Of a stretch of DNA of 36,818 nucleotides, positions 7,053 through 14,576 are shown in pieces (positions within the stretch are counted from its first letter, which is position 1; every line of letters starts with the position of its first letter). The stretch is from an uncultured Lachnospiraceae bacterium (GTDB lineage Bacteria; Bacillota; Clostridia; Lachnospirales; Lachnospiraceae), in the NCBI GenBank assembly GCA_910588405.1, contig CAJUPT010000031.1:1-36818 (forward strand). Direction: 5' to 3'. The notes under the pieces were generated by a model. The model searched no databases. It saw only the letters and a program-made list of their open reading frames with translations, and had not been told where the DNA came from. The position numbers and the translations under genes are program-made.

Positions 7053-7985
7053 ATGAACACCACTATACATCCTGTTGAAAATACCGCTGCCACGGGCACT
7101 GGCAGCGCAAGAAACGCTTTGGAAATCAAAGGGCTGGTAAAAAACTACCCAACCTTCTGTCTGGACCACATCGACCTGACCCTGCCCATGGGCTGCGTTA
7201 TGGGCTTTATCGGAGAAAACGGAGCCGGGAAAAGCACCACCATCCTCTCCATATTAGGAGCTGTCAACCGGGACAGCGGCACGGTGCGCATTCTGGGACA
7301 GGATACGGCTCAGGGTATTCCCCTCCCGTTGAAAGAACAGATCGGCGTGGTGCTGGACGAGTGCTGCCTTCCGGAAACTTTGAATTTGAAGGATATTAAC
7401 AGCATTATGCAGGCGGCCTACCGCACATGGAACTGCAAAACCTTTTTCCGCTATGTCCATCGGTTCTTTTTGGATGAGACGAAACGCATCAAGGATTACT
7501 CACGGGGCATGAAGATGAAGCTTTCCATCGCCTGCGCCCTCTCCCACGATTCCCGGCTGCTGATTCTGGACGAGGCCACCAGCGGCCTGGACCCAGTAAC
7601 CAGAGATGAACTGCTGGATCTGTTTTATGAATTTATCCAGGATGAACAGCATTCTATTTTTATGTCCTCCCATATCACCAGTGATCTGGAAAAAATCTGT
7701 GATTATGTCACATACATCCATAAGGGAAAGCTGCTGCTCTGCCAGGAAAAAGATAGGCTGCTTGGGCGGATGGGCATCCTGAAATGTTCCGAAGCTTTAT
7801 TCCGGGATATCGACCCGGCCGCCGTTCATGGCAAACGGACCACCGCCTTCGGCGTGGAAGCATTAGTGGAACGACAAAAAATCCCGGCCAGCTTCACGGT
7901 GGAGCATGCCAGCCTGGACGATATATTGATCTATCTGGTAAAGGAAGACCCATTACATGCAAAAAATCACATCACACACTTTTAA
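7053..7985 (+). CDS. ABC transporter ATP-binding protein (YtrB-type)
   Basis: The 310-residue ATPase has Walker A GENGAGKST, a Q-loop region, signature YSRGMKMKLSIA, Walker B LLILDEAT and an H-loop in MSSHIT. A C-terminal extension of about 80 residues after the ATPase core is common in the YtrB/CcmA type. The ATG at 7053 has GAGGAAAG upstream; a GTG at 7038 in frame is a weaker start. It follows the YtrA-type regulator, and the partner permease starts 19 bases after its stop codon. It probably powers export or efflux through the ABC-2 permease; the substrate is unknown. Confidence 0.92.
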   Translation: MNTTIHPVENTAATGTGSARNALEIKGLVKNYPTFCLDHIDLTLPMGCVMGFIGENGAGKSTTILSILGAVNRDSGTVRILGQDTAQGIPLPLKEQIGVVLDECCLPETLNLKDINSIMQAAYRTWNCKTFFRYVHRFFLDETKRIKDYSRGMKMKLSIACALSHDSRLLILDEATSGLDPVTRDELLDLFYEFIQDEQHSIFMSSHITSDLEKICDYVTYIHKGKLLLCQEKDRLLGRMGILKCSEALFRDIDPAAVHGKRTTAFGVEALVERQKIPASFTVEHASLDDILIYLVKEDPLHAKNHITHF

Positions 7986-8004
7986 AGAAAGGCTGGTAAC
8001 AGAT

Positions 8005-8664
8005 ATGAAAGCACTGCTATTAAAAGATATCAAGGTTTTAGCCGGTAATATGAAACTTTATTTCATCCTGATTCTGCTGTATATCCTGTTGGGTGGGTTT
8101 GTTCCGGATCTGGGAATTTTCCAGCTCTATCCAATCTTACTCTTTTCCCTGTTTCCGGTTACTGCTCTCTCCTATGACGAGCGCTGCCACTGGACCCGGT
8201 TCGGCATCACCCTGCCTGTAAGCCGCAGCGAACTGGTGCTGAGCAAATATATTTTGGGAATCGCCGGCGCGGTATTCATCGCCCTTTTTACCTTAGCTGT
8301 AAATCTGCTGTTTCCCATATTGTTTCAAAACACCGTCACCGATTTCAGACTGTTATCCTGCTATCTGCTGGCCATCGTATCCTCCAGTATCATCTCTTTA
8401 GATGTCATTCTGCCCGTTTCCTTCCATTTCGGAACGGAAAAAGGACGGATGATCTATCTGGGCGCCGTCGTTCTGCTCTGTGCCGCGCCCGCGATCATGG
8501 ACAGCATATTTGATTCTATGCAGCTCCCCACTGGCGCAGCCGGCAGTCCGCTTTATTCCGGACTGAGTACGATAGCGGCTATTTTTGTCCTTCTGGCTGT
8601 CCTGCTGACCATGCTCTCCATAAACATCTGCATCCGGATTTTCGACAGAAAAGAGCTGGCATAA
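8005..8664 (+). CDS. ABC-2 type transporter permease
   Basis: A 219-residue integral membrane protein with about six hydrophobic segments, in the small ABC-2 permease class. It begins MKALLLKDIKVLAGN, a typical start for this family; the same frame opens at 7957 inside the ATPase gene, but the ATG at 8005 has a better context (GGCTGG upstream). The segment TRFGITLPVSRSELVLSKY is characteristic of YtrC/YhcI-like permeases that pair with GntR-linked ATPases. It is co-transcribed with the ATPase upstream. The transported compound is unknown. Confidence 0.88.
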   Translation: MKALLLKDIKVLAGNMKLYFILILLYILLGGFVPDLGIFQLYPILLFSLFPVTALSYDERCHWTRFGITLPVSRSELVLSKYILGIAGAVFIALFTLAVNLLFPILFQNTVTDFRLLSCYLLAIVSSSIISLDVILPVSFHFGTEKGRMIYLGAVVLLCAAPAIMDSIFDSMQLPTGAAGSPLYSGLSTIAAIFVLLAVLLTMLSINICIRIFDRKELA

Positions 8665-8814
8665 TATCCGTATGGGGTAAATTCAGACATATACGCATAA
8701 AATCAGGGGATTGAAAGATACTATTAACAGTAGCTCCTCGACATGCAAGGCTAAAAGAGTAAGCGGACCAAAACAGCTCCTGCAGCCGCAAAACAATCAT
8801 AAGCGAGAAAAAAG

Positions 8815-9279
8815 ATGATGAAAGACCAACTGCGAAAGCTGCCGTTCCTCTTTGGCGTGGGGGGAGCGGCTTATTATACGGCGGAAATGACATGCCGGGG
8901 ATATTCCCACTGGACGATGTTCGTGTTAGGCGGCATTTGCTTCGTCATCATCGGTCTGCTGGAATACCGGCTGCGCTACAGCCGTTCCTACACCTGGCTA
9001 ATGACTGTTTCTTCTATTATCATAACCTCCCTGGAATTTTTCACCGGACTGATTGTCAACCGATGGCTGGGGCTTGGCGTCTGGGATTACAGCGGGCAGC
9101 CCTTTAACCTGATGGGCCAGGTCTGCCTGCTGTTTTCTGTCATCTGGTACTTTTTATCCTATGCCGCCATCGTTCTGAACAACTACCTGCGATGCTGGTT
9201 CTTCCACGAGGAACACCCCCATGTGCTGGCCCAAAAACTGCAGGAAATCAGTTCCCGTCAGACTGCCGCCACCAAGTGA
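8815..9279 (+). CDS. CmpB-like putative ABC transporter membrane protein
   Basis: A 154-residue membrane protein with about four hydrophobic segments. The stretch NRWLGLGVWDYSGQPFN followed by LMGQVCLLFSVIW is the hallmark of the family annotated as ABC_trans_CmpB (PF06541). The start is one of two adjacent ATG codons at 8815 and 8818, behind a purine run. It lies 150 bases after the ABC-2 permease, on the same strand, and may be transcribed with it; no promoter is evident in the gap. The family has no established transport role, so the name is by similarity only. Confidence 0.82.
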   Translation: MMKDQLRKLPFLFGVGGAAYYTAEMTCRGYSHWTMFVLGGICFVIIGLLEYRLRYSRSYTWLMTVSSIIITSLEFFTGLIVNRWLGLGVWDYSGQPFNLMGQVCLLFSVIWYFLSYAAIVLNNYLRCWFFHEEHPHVLAQKLQEISSRQTAATK

Positions 9280-9350
9280 AATACTCCATGGCAAACCGCG
9301 GAGCATCATATCCTATAAACGCGGCAAACCACCCGGATTATGTCAACCAT

Positions 9351-9395
9351 AAAAAATAGCACCCCCTCTCTGACAAAATAAAGGTGCTATTTTTT
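9351..9395. terminator. Bidirectional terminator between convergent genes
   Basis: AAAAAATAGCACC (9351-9363) pairs perfectly with GGTGCTATTTTTT (9383-9395). The A-run and T-run allow termination in both directions, for the CmpB-like gene on the plus strand and the ammonium transporter on the minus strand. Confidence 0.88.
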
Positions 9396-9531
9396 ATAAC
9401 CTAATCTGCGCCGGAAACGGATAGATGTACGCTATCGTATCGGCTCCCTTGTTAAGTATATTATATGCCATGCAGACAGATATTTATCCGACAATTTAAA
9501 AATACCATAAAATCTGCCAGTTTTCCATCAG

Positions 9532-11241
9532 CTATTCCACATCATTCAGCGCAGCGAAATCCTCCTCGCCCGTACGCACCTTCACTACCCTGCGCACATC
9601 GTACACGAAGATTTTTCCATCGCCGATATGGCCGGTATAAAGAACTTTTTTGGCGGTCTCAACAATCTTCTCCACCGGGATATTGCCCACGATCACTTCA
9701 ACCTTAACCTTCGGCAGAACCGTCACATCCATCTCCACGCCTCGATATAACTCCCCGGCTCCCTTCTGGATGCCGCAGCCCATCACCTGAGTGACGGTCA
9801 TACCGGTTACGCCCAGCTGATTCAGCGCCCGTTTCAGAGGCTCATACTTGGCATATTTGACAATAATGGACACCTTGTACATCCCGGTAACTTCACCGCC
9901 AATGGTTTCCGTCTTCACCACCTGAACGGCCGCGTTTTTCTGTTTTTCAGAAGCCTTGTCATAATCGCCTTCGCCCAGATCCGTATTCTCATTGACCTCC
10001 ATACCGGTGGACATATCCGTGATACTGAATCCCGCGTAGGCGCTGACCAGGCCGTGCTCATGGTAGTCCAGACCGTCGATTTCCACCTCTGCCGGTACCC
10101 GCAGGCCGATCACCTTGTCGATCACCTGAAAGATAATGGTCATCGTCACCACAACCCAGAGAATCACCGAAGCCACGCCCAGTACCTGCACGCCGAAGAA
10201 CCGGAATCCGCCGCCATAGAGCAGGCCGCCGTCCACGGCGAACAGGCCGGTCAGAATCGTGCCTGTGGCCCCGCATACGCCGTGTACGGAAATTGCGCCT
10301 ACCGGATCGTCAATTTTTACTTTTTTATCAAAAAACTCCACTGCCAGCACCAGCAGCAGGCCGGCAATCAGACCGATAAAAAACGCTCCCACGGGAGTCA
10401 CCATATCGCATCCCGCCGTGATCGCCACCAGGCCGGCCAGAGAACCGTTTAAAGACATGGACACGTCCGGCTTTTTATAACGCAGCCAGGTAAATACCAT
10501 TACCGTACAGGTGGCCACCGCCGCCGCCATATTCGTATTCATAAAAATCAGACTGGCGCTTACCATATCTTCATCCGTGCTCATGGCCACGGTGCTGGCG
10601 CCGTTAAAGCCGAACCAGCAGAACCAGAGAATAAACACGCCCAGAGCCGCTACCGTCAGGTTATGGCCGGGAATGGCACGGGGATTTCCCTCTTTGTCGT
10701 ATTTTCCGATCCGGGGTCCGAGAATCTTTGCACCGATACAGGCGGTGACGCCGCCTACCATATGTACCGCCGTACTTCCGGCAAAATCATGAAAACCAAG
10801 CTGGGAAAGCCAGCCACCGCCCCAGATCCAGTGGCCGGAAATCGGATAGACCACCAGCGAAATCATGGCGCTGTACAGGCAGTATGCTTTAAAATTCGTC
10901 CGCTCCGCCATGGAACCGGACACAATCGTGGCCGCCGTGGCGCAAAATACGGTCTGAAAGATCACGTAACACAGGGTGGGAAGGGTTCCGAAATCATAGT
11001 TCCCCCGGATCAGCGGATCAAAGCCGCCGATCAGCGCCCCCGTACCGCCAAACATCAGACCAAAGCCTACCAGCCAGTAGGCCGGCGTGCCGATACAAAA
11101 ATCCATCAGGTTTTTCATCAGAATATTTCCGGTATTTTTTGCCCTGGTCATGCCTGCCTCACACATGGCAAAGCCCGCCTGCATAAAGAACACCAGCGCC
11201 GCACCGATTAAAGTCCACATTACGTCAACGGATGCATACAT
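9532..11241 (-). CDS. amt: Ammonium transporter fused to a P-II signalling domain (Amt-GlnK fusion)
   Basis: The 569-residue product starts at the ATG at 11241 behind AAGGAGGAG. Residues about 1-400 are a full Amt/AmtB channel: 11 predicted helices, the GSTAVHMVGG segment and ISVHGVCGATGT, which carry the pore histidine pair, and NTNMAAA. A linker of about 75 residues (acidic, with DLGEGDYDKASEKQ) leads to a complete P-II domain of about 110 residues. It begins YKVSIIVKYAKYEPLK, has the T-loop with ELYRGVE (the conserved Tyr) and the C-loop TGHIGDGKIFV. Separate GlnK normally plugs AmtB when nitrogen is plentiful, so tethering implies built-in gating by 2-oxoglutarate, ATP and ADP. No free glnK gene lies nearby. 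The leader has an unusual promoter and terminator arrangement. Confidence 0.95.
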   Translation of the reverse strand: MYASVDVMWTLIGAALVFFMQAGFAMCEAGMTRAKNTGNILMKNLMDFCIGTPAYWLVGFGLMFGGTGALIGGFDPLIRGNYDFGTLPTLCYVIFQTVFCATAATIVSGSMAERTNFKAYCLYSAMISLVVYPISGHWIWGGGWLSQLGFHDFAGSTAVHMVGGVTACIGAKILGPRIGKYDKEGNPRAIPGHNLTVAALGVFILWFCWFGFNGASTVAMSTDEDMVSASLIFMNTNMAAAVATCTVMVFTWLRYKKPDVSMSLNGSLAGLVAITAGCDMVTPVGAFFIGLIAGLLLVLAVEFFDKKVKIDDPVGAISVHGVCGATGTILTGLFAVDGGLLYGGGFRFFGVQVLGVASVILWVVVTMTIIFQVIDKVIGLRVPAEVEIDGLDYHEHGLVSAYAGFSITDMSTGMEVNENTDLGEGDYDKASEKQKNAAVQVVKTETIGGEVTGMYKVSIIVKYAKYEPLKRALNQLGVTGMTVTQVMGCGIQKGAGELYRGVEMDVTVLPKVKVEVIVGNIPVEKIVETAKKVLYTGHIGDGKIFVYDVRRVVKVRTGEEDFAALNDVE

Positions 11242-11462
11242 AGTTGTCTCCTCCTTGAATTCACCCACACAGCCGCGCCGGACGGCGACCGGATTTCATC
11301 TCCTGCCATTACCGCCTCTGTTTTACGGCTGTTGTTTTTCATGTTTTTTCATGGCCAGGCCTGTGCCAGAAACTGTGTAGTTTTGAAAAGGCATCACAGA
11401 AAAGCCTTGCGGAACTTTCCCAAAAATAGAACGCTCCCATAACAGAACTTATCCATGATACG

Positions 11463-11497
11463 AAAAAAGGCGCCAAGTGGATTCCACTCAGCGCCTT
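11463..11497 (-). terminator. Terminator hairpin right after the amt promoter
   Basis: On the minus strand AAGGCGC and GCGCCTT enclose an inner GTGG/CCAC helix and are followed by six T. It lies about 130 bases after the sensor kinase stop codon but only about 7 bases after the predicted start site of the promoter at 11511-11539. It can therefore act both as the kinase terminator and as an attenuator of the amt transcript. The remaining leader (11242-11462) contains further potential hairpins but no gene. Confidence 0.82.
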
Positions 11498-11510
11498 CGC
11501 TACATCACGC

Positions 11511-11539
11511 ATTATAAATGTCACTTTATTATTTGTCAA
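11511..11539 (-). promoter_or_regulatory. Strong minus-strand promoter in the amt leader
   Basis: On the minus strand a perfect TTGACA (11539-11534) and a perfect TATAAT (11516-11511) are separated by exactly 17 bases. Transcription should start near 11504 and meet the terminator hairpin at once. The downstream gene is the Amt/P-II fusion, 260 bases away. Confidence 0.85.
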
Positions 11540-11630
11540 TAAATTTTTTATAATTCGTTAATATTTGCTAAAATTGTTTTTTCTTTTCCCTGTATTTTCT
11601 CCGTATTTTTTCTGCGCCCCCTTTGCGCGC

Positions 11631-14186
11631 CTACTTCATATATTTTTTCAGCAGCCGCGCTACACTCGGGGCGTCGATGGGCTTGGACACATGGGCATTC
11701 ATACCGGCCTCCAAACATTTCTGGATATCCTCGGAAAAGGCGTCGGCCGTCATAGCGATAATCGGGATGTCCGCATCCTGCCGCCCGGAATTTCGAATCA
11801 TATGGGCCGCCTCGTAGCCGCCCATCACAGGCATACGGATATCCATCAGCACCGCGTCATAATGCCCAGGCTCCGACGCCTGGAACTTGTCCACGCAGAT
11901 CTGCCCGTTCTCCGCCCAATCCAGCGATAGCCCAAGCTCTGACAGCAGATCCTCCGCCACCTCCCAGTTCAGCTCATTGTCCTCGGCTAACAGAATCCGT
12001 TTGTCCTGGAGATCCTCTTCACTCTCGTTCTCTCTCTCCGGCAATTCGTCAAGATCCGTCATAAAAGGACGCAGACCATAAAACAGCGTGGACTTAAACA
12101 ACGGCTTGGAAATAAAGCCGTCGATTCCCGCCTCCCTGGCTTCATTCTCAATGTCAGCCCAGTCGTAAGCCGAAATCAGCAGAATCGGAATGTCCTCTCC
12201 CACGCACTGACTGATTTTCCTGGCCGTCTCGATTCCGTTCATGCCAGGCAGCTTCCAGTCGATCAGAATAATCTGGTAATCGTCATGGCGCTCATGATGC
12301 TTCATGACCATTTTTACCGCCGTCTCGCCGTCCAAAGTCCACTCTGCCTTTACGCCGATGGATTTGAGGGAAACCACCGTACTCTCACACAGCTCCCTGT
12401 CATCATCCACCACCAGCATATTCCACTCCGGCAGAATCATATCCTGCTCCTGAACCACTCCCTTTTCCATATCCAGAACCACATGGAACATCGTGCCCTT
12501 ACCCAGCTCGCTCTCCACCTCGATCGTACCCTTCATGGCGTCAACGATATACTTTGTGATCGTCATGCCAAGGCCGCTGCCCTCCGTCCGGTTCACCCGG
12601 GCATTGTCCTCTCTGACAAAGGATTCAAATATCTTTTCTTTAAATTCCGGCGACATGCCGATTCCATTGTCCTTCACCTGGAAATGAATCCGCACATAGT
12701 CCTCCCCGACCGGAGAAACTTCCTCATACAAAGACAGATTGATCACGCCGCCGTCGGGGGTGAATTTCACGGCGTTCGAAACCAGATTCAGCAAAACCTG
12801 ATTCAGACGAATACCGTCACAGCAGACATTCTCCGCCGAAATATCGTGAATCGAAACATTAAACTGCTGCTTCTTCGCGCGCACCTGGGGCTGAGATATA
12901 TTTACAATTCCTTCCATCACTTCCCGCAGCGATACCTGATCGTAATTCAGCGTCATCTTTCCGCTCTCAATTTTGGACATATCGAGAGCATCATTGATCA
13001 GCCCCAGAAGATGCCTGCTGGAAAGGGTAATCTTTTTCAGACAATTCTGTACCTGCTGCCGGTTATCGATATTGGCGGTGGCGATGGCGGTCATGCCGAC
13101 GATGGCGTTCATCGGCGTACGGATATCATGGCTCATATTGGACAAAAATTCGCTTTTCGCCCTGTTTGCATGCTCCGCCATCTGTCTCGCTTCCTCCAGC
13201 TCCTTGATCTGCTTTCTGGTCATACTGAAATACTTTCCGAAAATCAGAAGCAGCACAACCAGAATCACGGCACAGCATGTCAGCGCCATATAGATCCATT
13301 CTCTGCTCAGACCGCTGATCGTATCGCCCAGAGTGCCATAGGGCATCGTCGTAATCAGATACCATTCCGAATAGGCCAGCTTTGTACCGTACACATGCCT
13401 CTGTTCCCCATAGATCTGAATGCCCGCGGAATAATCCTCCCCATTTTCCATGGCAGAGGACAAGCCCTCTATATACTCTTCCACGGACATCCCGTTCACG
13501 CCGTCATACATATTCCGCACACGGTCAAAATAATTTTTATTGTTTCCCTCTGCGCTGCGGATAACAAAGCTGCCGTTCTTGCGGATAATAAAAGAGTACA
13601 CCCGTTCGTTATTCTCATTCAGGGAAAGGGTCTGGCTCAGATAGTCAACAGGAATACAGGCCACAAGGGCGGCGCTGTCCCTCCCGTCGCTCATCGGATA
13701 AGCCACCGGAATACCCAGCAGGATAATACTCTTTCCTTCGGTATCCTTTCCCACAGCCACCTTATCCTTTCCCTCATTCAGAGAATGCAGATAGGATTCC
13801 GGGTCATCCACCTGGATCTGATCGCCGTAAATCATCTCGAAGGTTCCGTCCGACGAACAGAGCGCCAGATAATTAAAGGACCTGGCCCTGGCATGGTACT
13901 CAAGCCGTTCCCACACCTTTTCCGTCTCATATGTACTCTCCGGCCGGATCGTGTTGACCAGCGCCCTTACCTGTGAGAGACGCAGGCTCATGATGGTCTC
14001 AAAATGCAGGGAAACCTGTTCGCTCATGCCGGACATGTAAGTCAGCCCCACCTGACTGATCGTCTCCGAGCTTCTCCGTTCCATATGGAACGCCATATAA
14101 GAAAATATACAGATACACAGCACTGCCACAATAATCAGACCGCCCAGCAAAAACTGCGTTGTATGATCCTTCGATTTTTTATTCAT
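11631..14186 (-). CDS. Hybrid sensor histidine kinase with two receiver domains
   Basis: This 851-residue inner-membrane protein has a membrane helix (about 12-33), an extracytoplasmic sensor region of Cache-like size (about 34-293) and a second helix (about 297-316). A HisKA domain follows, with phospho-acceptor His353 in MSHDIRTPMN. The ATPase domain carries LNLVSNAVKFT, DNGIGM and GSGLGM. Receiver 1 (about 588-705) has phospho-acceptor Asp643 in LIDWKLPGMNG, and receiver 2 (about 729-848) has Asp782 in LMDIRMPVMGG. There is no Hpt domain and no DNA-binding output, so it needs a separate partner that is not in this window. The start is at 14186 behind GGAGGG. It precedes the Amt/P-II gene, but no shared ligand can be inferred. 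Paired hairpin repeats lie in its leader. Confidence 0.95.
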   Translation of the reverse strand: MNKKSKDHTTQFLLGGLIIVAVLCICIFSYMAFHMERRSSETISQVGLTYMSGMSEQVSLHFETIMSLRLSQVRALVNTIRPESTYETEKVWERLEYHARARSFNYLALCSSDGTFEMIYGDQIQVDDPESYLHSLNEGKDKVAVGKDTEGKSIILLGIPVAYPMSDGRDSAALVACIPVDYLSQTLSLNENNERVYSFIIRKNGSFVIRSAEGNNKNYFDRVRNMYDGVNGMSVEEYIEGLSSAMENGEDYSAGIQIYGEQRHVYGTKLAYSEWYLITTMPYGTLGDTISGLSREWIYMALTCCAVILVVLLLIFGKYFSMTRKQIKELEEARQMAEHANRAKSEFLSNMSHDIRTPMNAIVGMTAIATANIDNRQQVQNCLKKITLSSRHLLGLINDALDMSKIESGKMTLNYDQVSLREVMEGIVNISQPQVRAKKQQFNVSIHDISAENVCCDGIRLNQVLLNLVSNAVKFTPDGGVINLSLYEEVSPVGEDYVRIHFQVKDNGIGMSPEFKEKIFESFVREDNARVNRTEGSGLGMTITKYIVDAMKGTIEVESELGKGTMFHVVLDMEKGVVQEQDMILPEWNMLVVDDDRELCESTVVSLKSIGVKAEWTLDGETAVKMVMKHHERHDDYQIILIDWKLPGMNGIETARKISQCVGEDIPILLISAYDWADIENEAREAGIDGFISKPLFKSTLFYGLRPFMTDLDELPERENESEEDLQDKRILLAEDNELNWEVAEDLLSELGLSLDWAENGQICVDKFQASEPGHYDAVLMDIRMPVMGGYEAAHMIRNSGRQDADIPIIAMTADAFSEDIQKCLEAGMNAHVSKPIDAPSVARLLKKYMK

Positions 14187-14244
14187 TCAAACTTTCCCTC
14201 CGAGCCGATTCTTTTCAGCACGCTTCTGTTCCGTATGATGACAG

Positions 14245-14291
14245 TTTACTCCCGGCGTCTCACAGTTCCTGATCTTATGAGATTCCGAAAG
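14245..14291 (-). repeat. 47-nt leader repeat (copy 1)
   Basis: By eye about 40 of 47 bases match the element at 17566-17611 (on the plus strand GGCGTCTCA, CCTGATCTT and ATTCCGA in the same order). A TCTCA/TGAGA stem is kept. It lies about 60 bases upstream of the sensor kinase start, while the other copy lies about 28 bases upstream of the BceA-type gene, in the same orientation. Confidence 0.6.
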
Positions 14292-14343
14292 CACATCATA
14301 CCCCGGCGGCGGATTTTCTCATCCGTATACGCGCTGACGAAAC

Positions 14344-14391
14344 TTTTTTGTATATTGGGAAGTTCGGAGAACTTTCCGGTGATACAAAAAG
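14344..14391 (-). repeat. Leader hairpin repeat (copy 2)
   Basis: A long inverted repeat: TTTTTGTAT and ATACAAAAA outside, GGGAAGTT and AACTTTCC inside, with a 5-base loop. It is related to the hairpin at 3318-3352 and its flanks. It abuts the terminator of the upstream transporter operon. The leader of 14187-14343 contains no gene. Confidence 0.55.
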
Positions 14392-14450
14392 CATATCGGG
14401 AAAGGATTTTCACGCTGCAAAGGCCCCGTGAATTTCCTGTCCTGATATGC
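14386..14450 (-). terminator. Terminator of the BceAB-type operon
   Basis: On the minus strand GCATATC and GATATGC close a long stem with an inner TTCAC/GTGAA helix, followed by TTTTTG. It lies about 125 bases after the stop codon of the FtsX-type permease at 14577. Confidence 0.72.
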
Positions 14451-14576
14451 TCTAGTGTAACACGCAAACCGAAATAATGTCAATGCAATCGCTCTGACTT
14501 TCTTTTCCTTTCTTGTCCAGGATTACCACCGCCAAATCCCTGTCCGCTTTCTTTTATGGAGACTTTCACCCCCCTC

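Noticed and set aside
12285..13976. A 563-codon open frame on the plus strand
   Set aside because: It lies wholly opposite the sensor kinase gene, is rich in His/Arg/Gln without domain signatures, and arises from the codon usage of the real gene.
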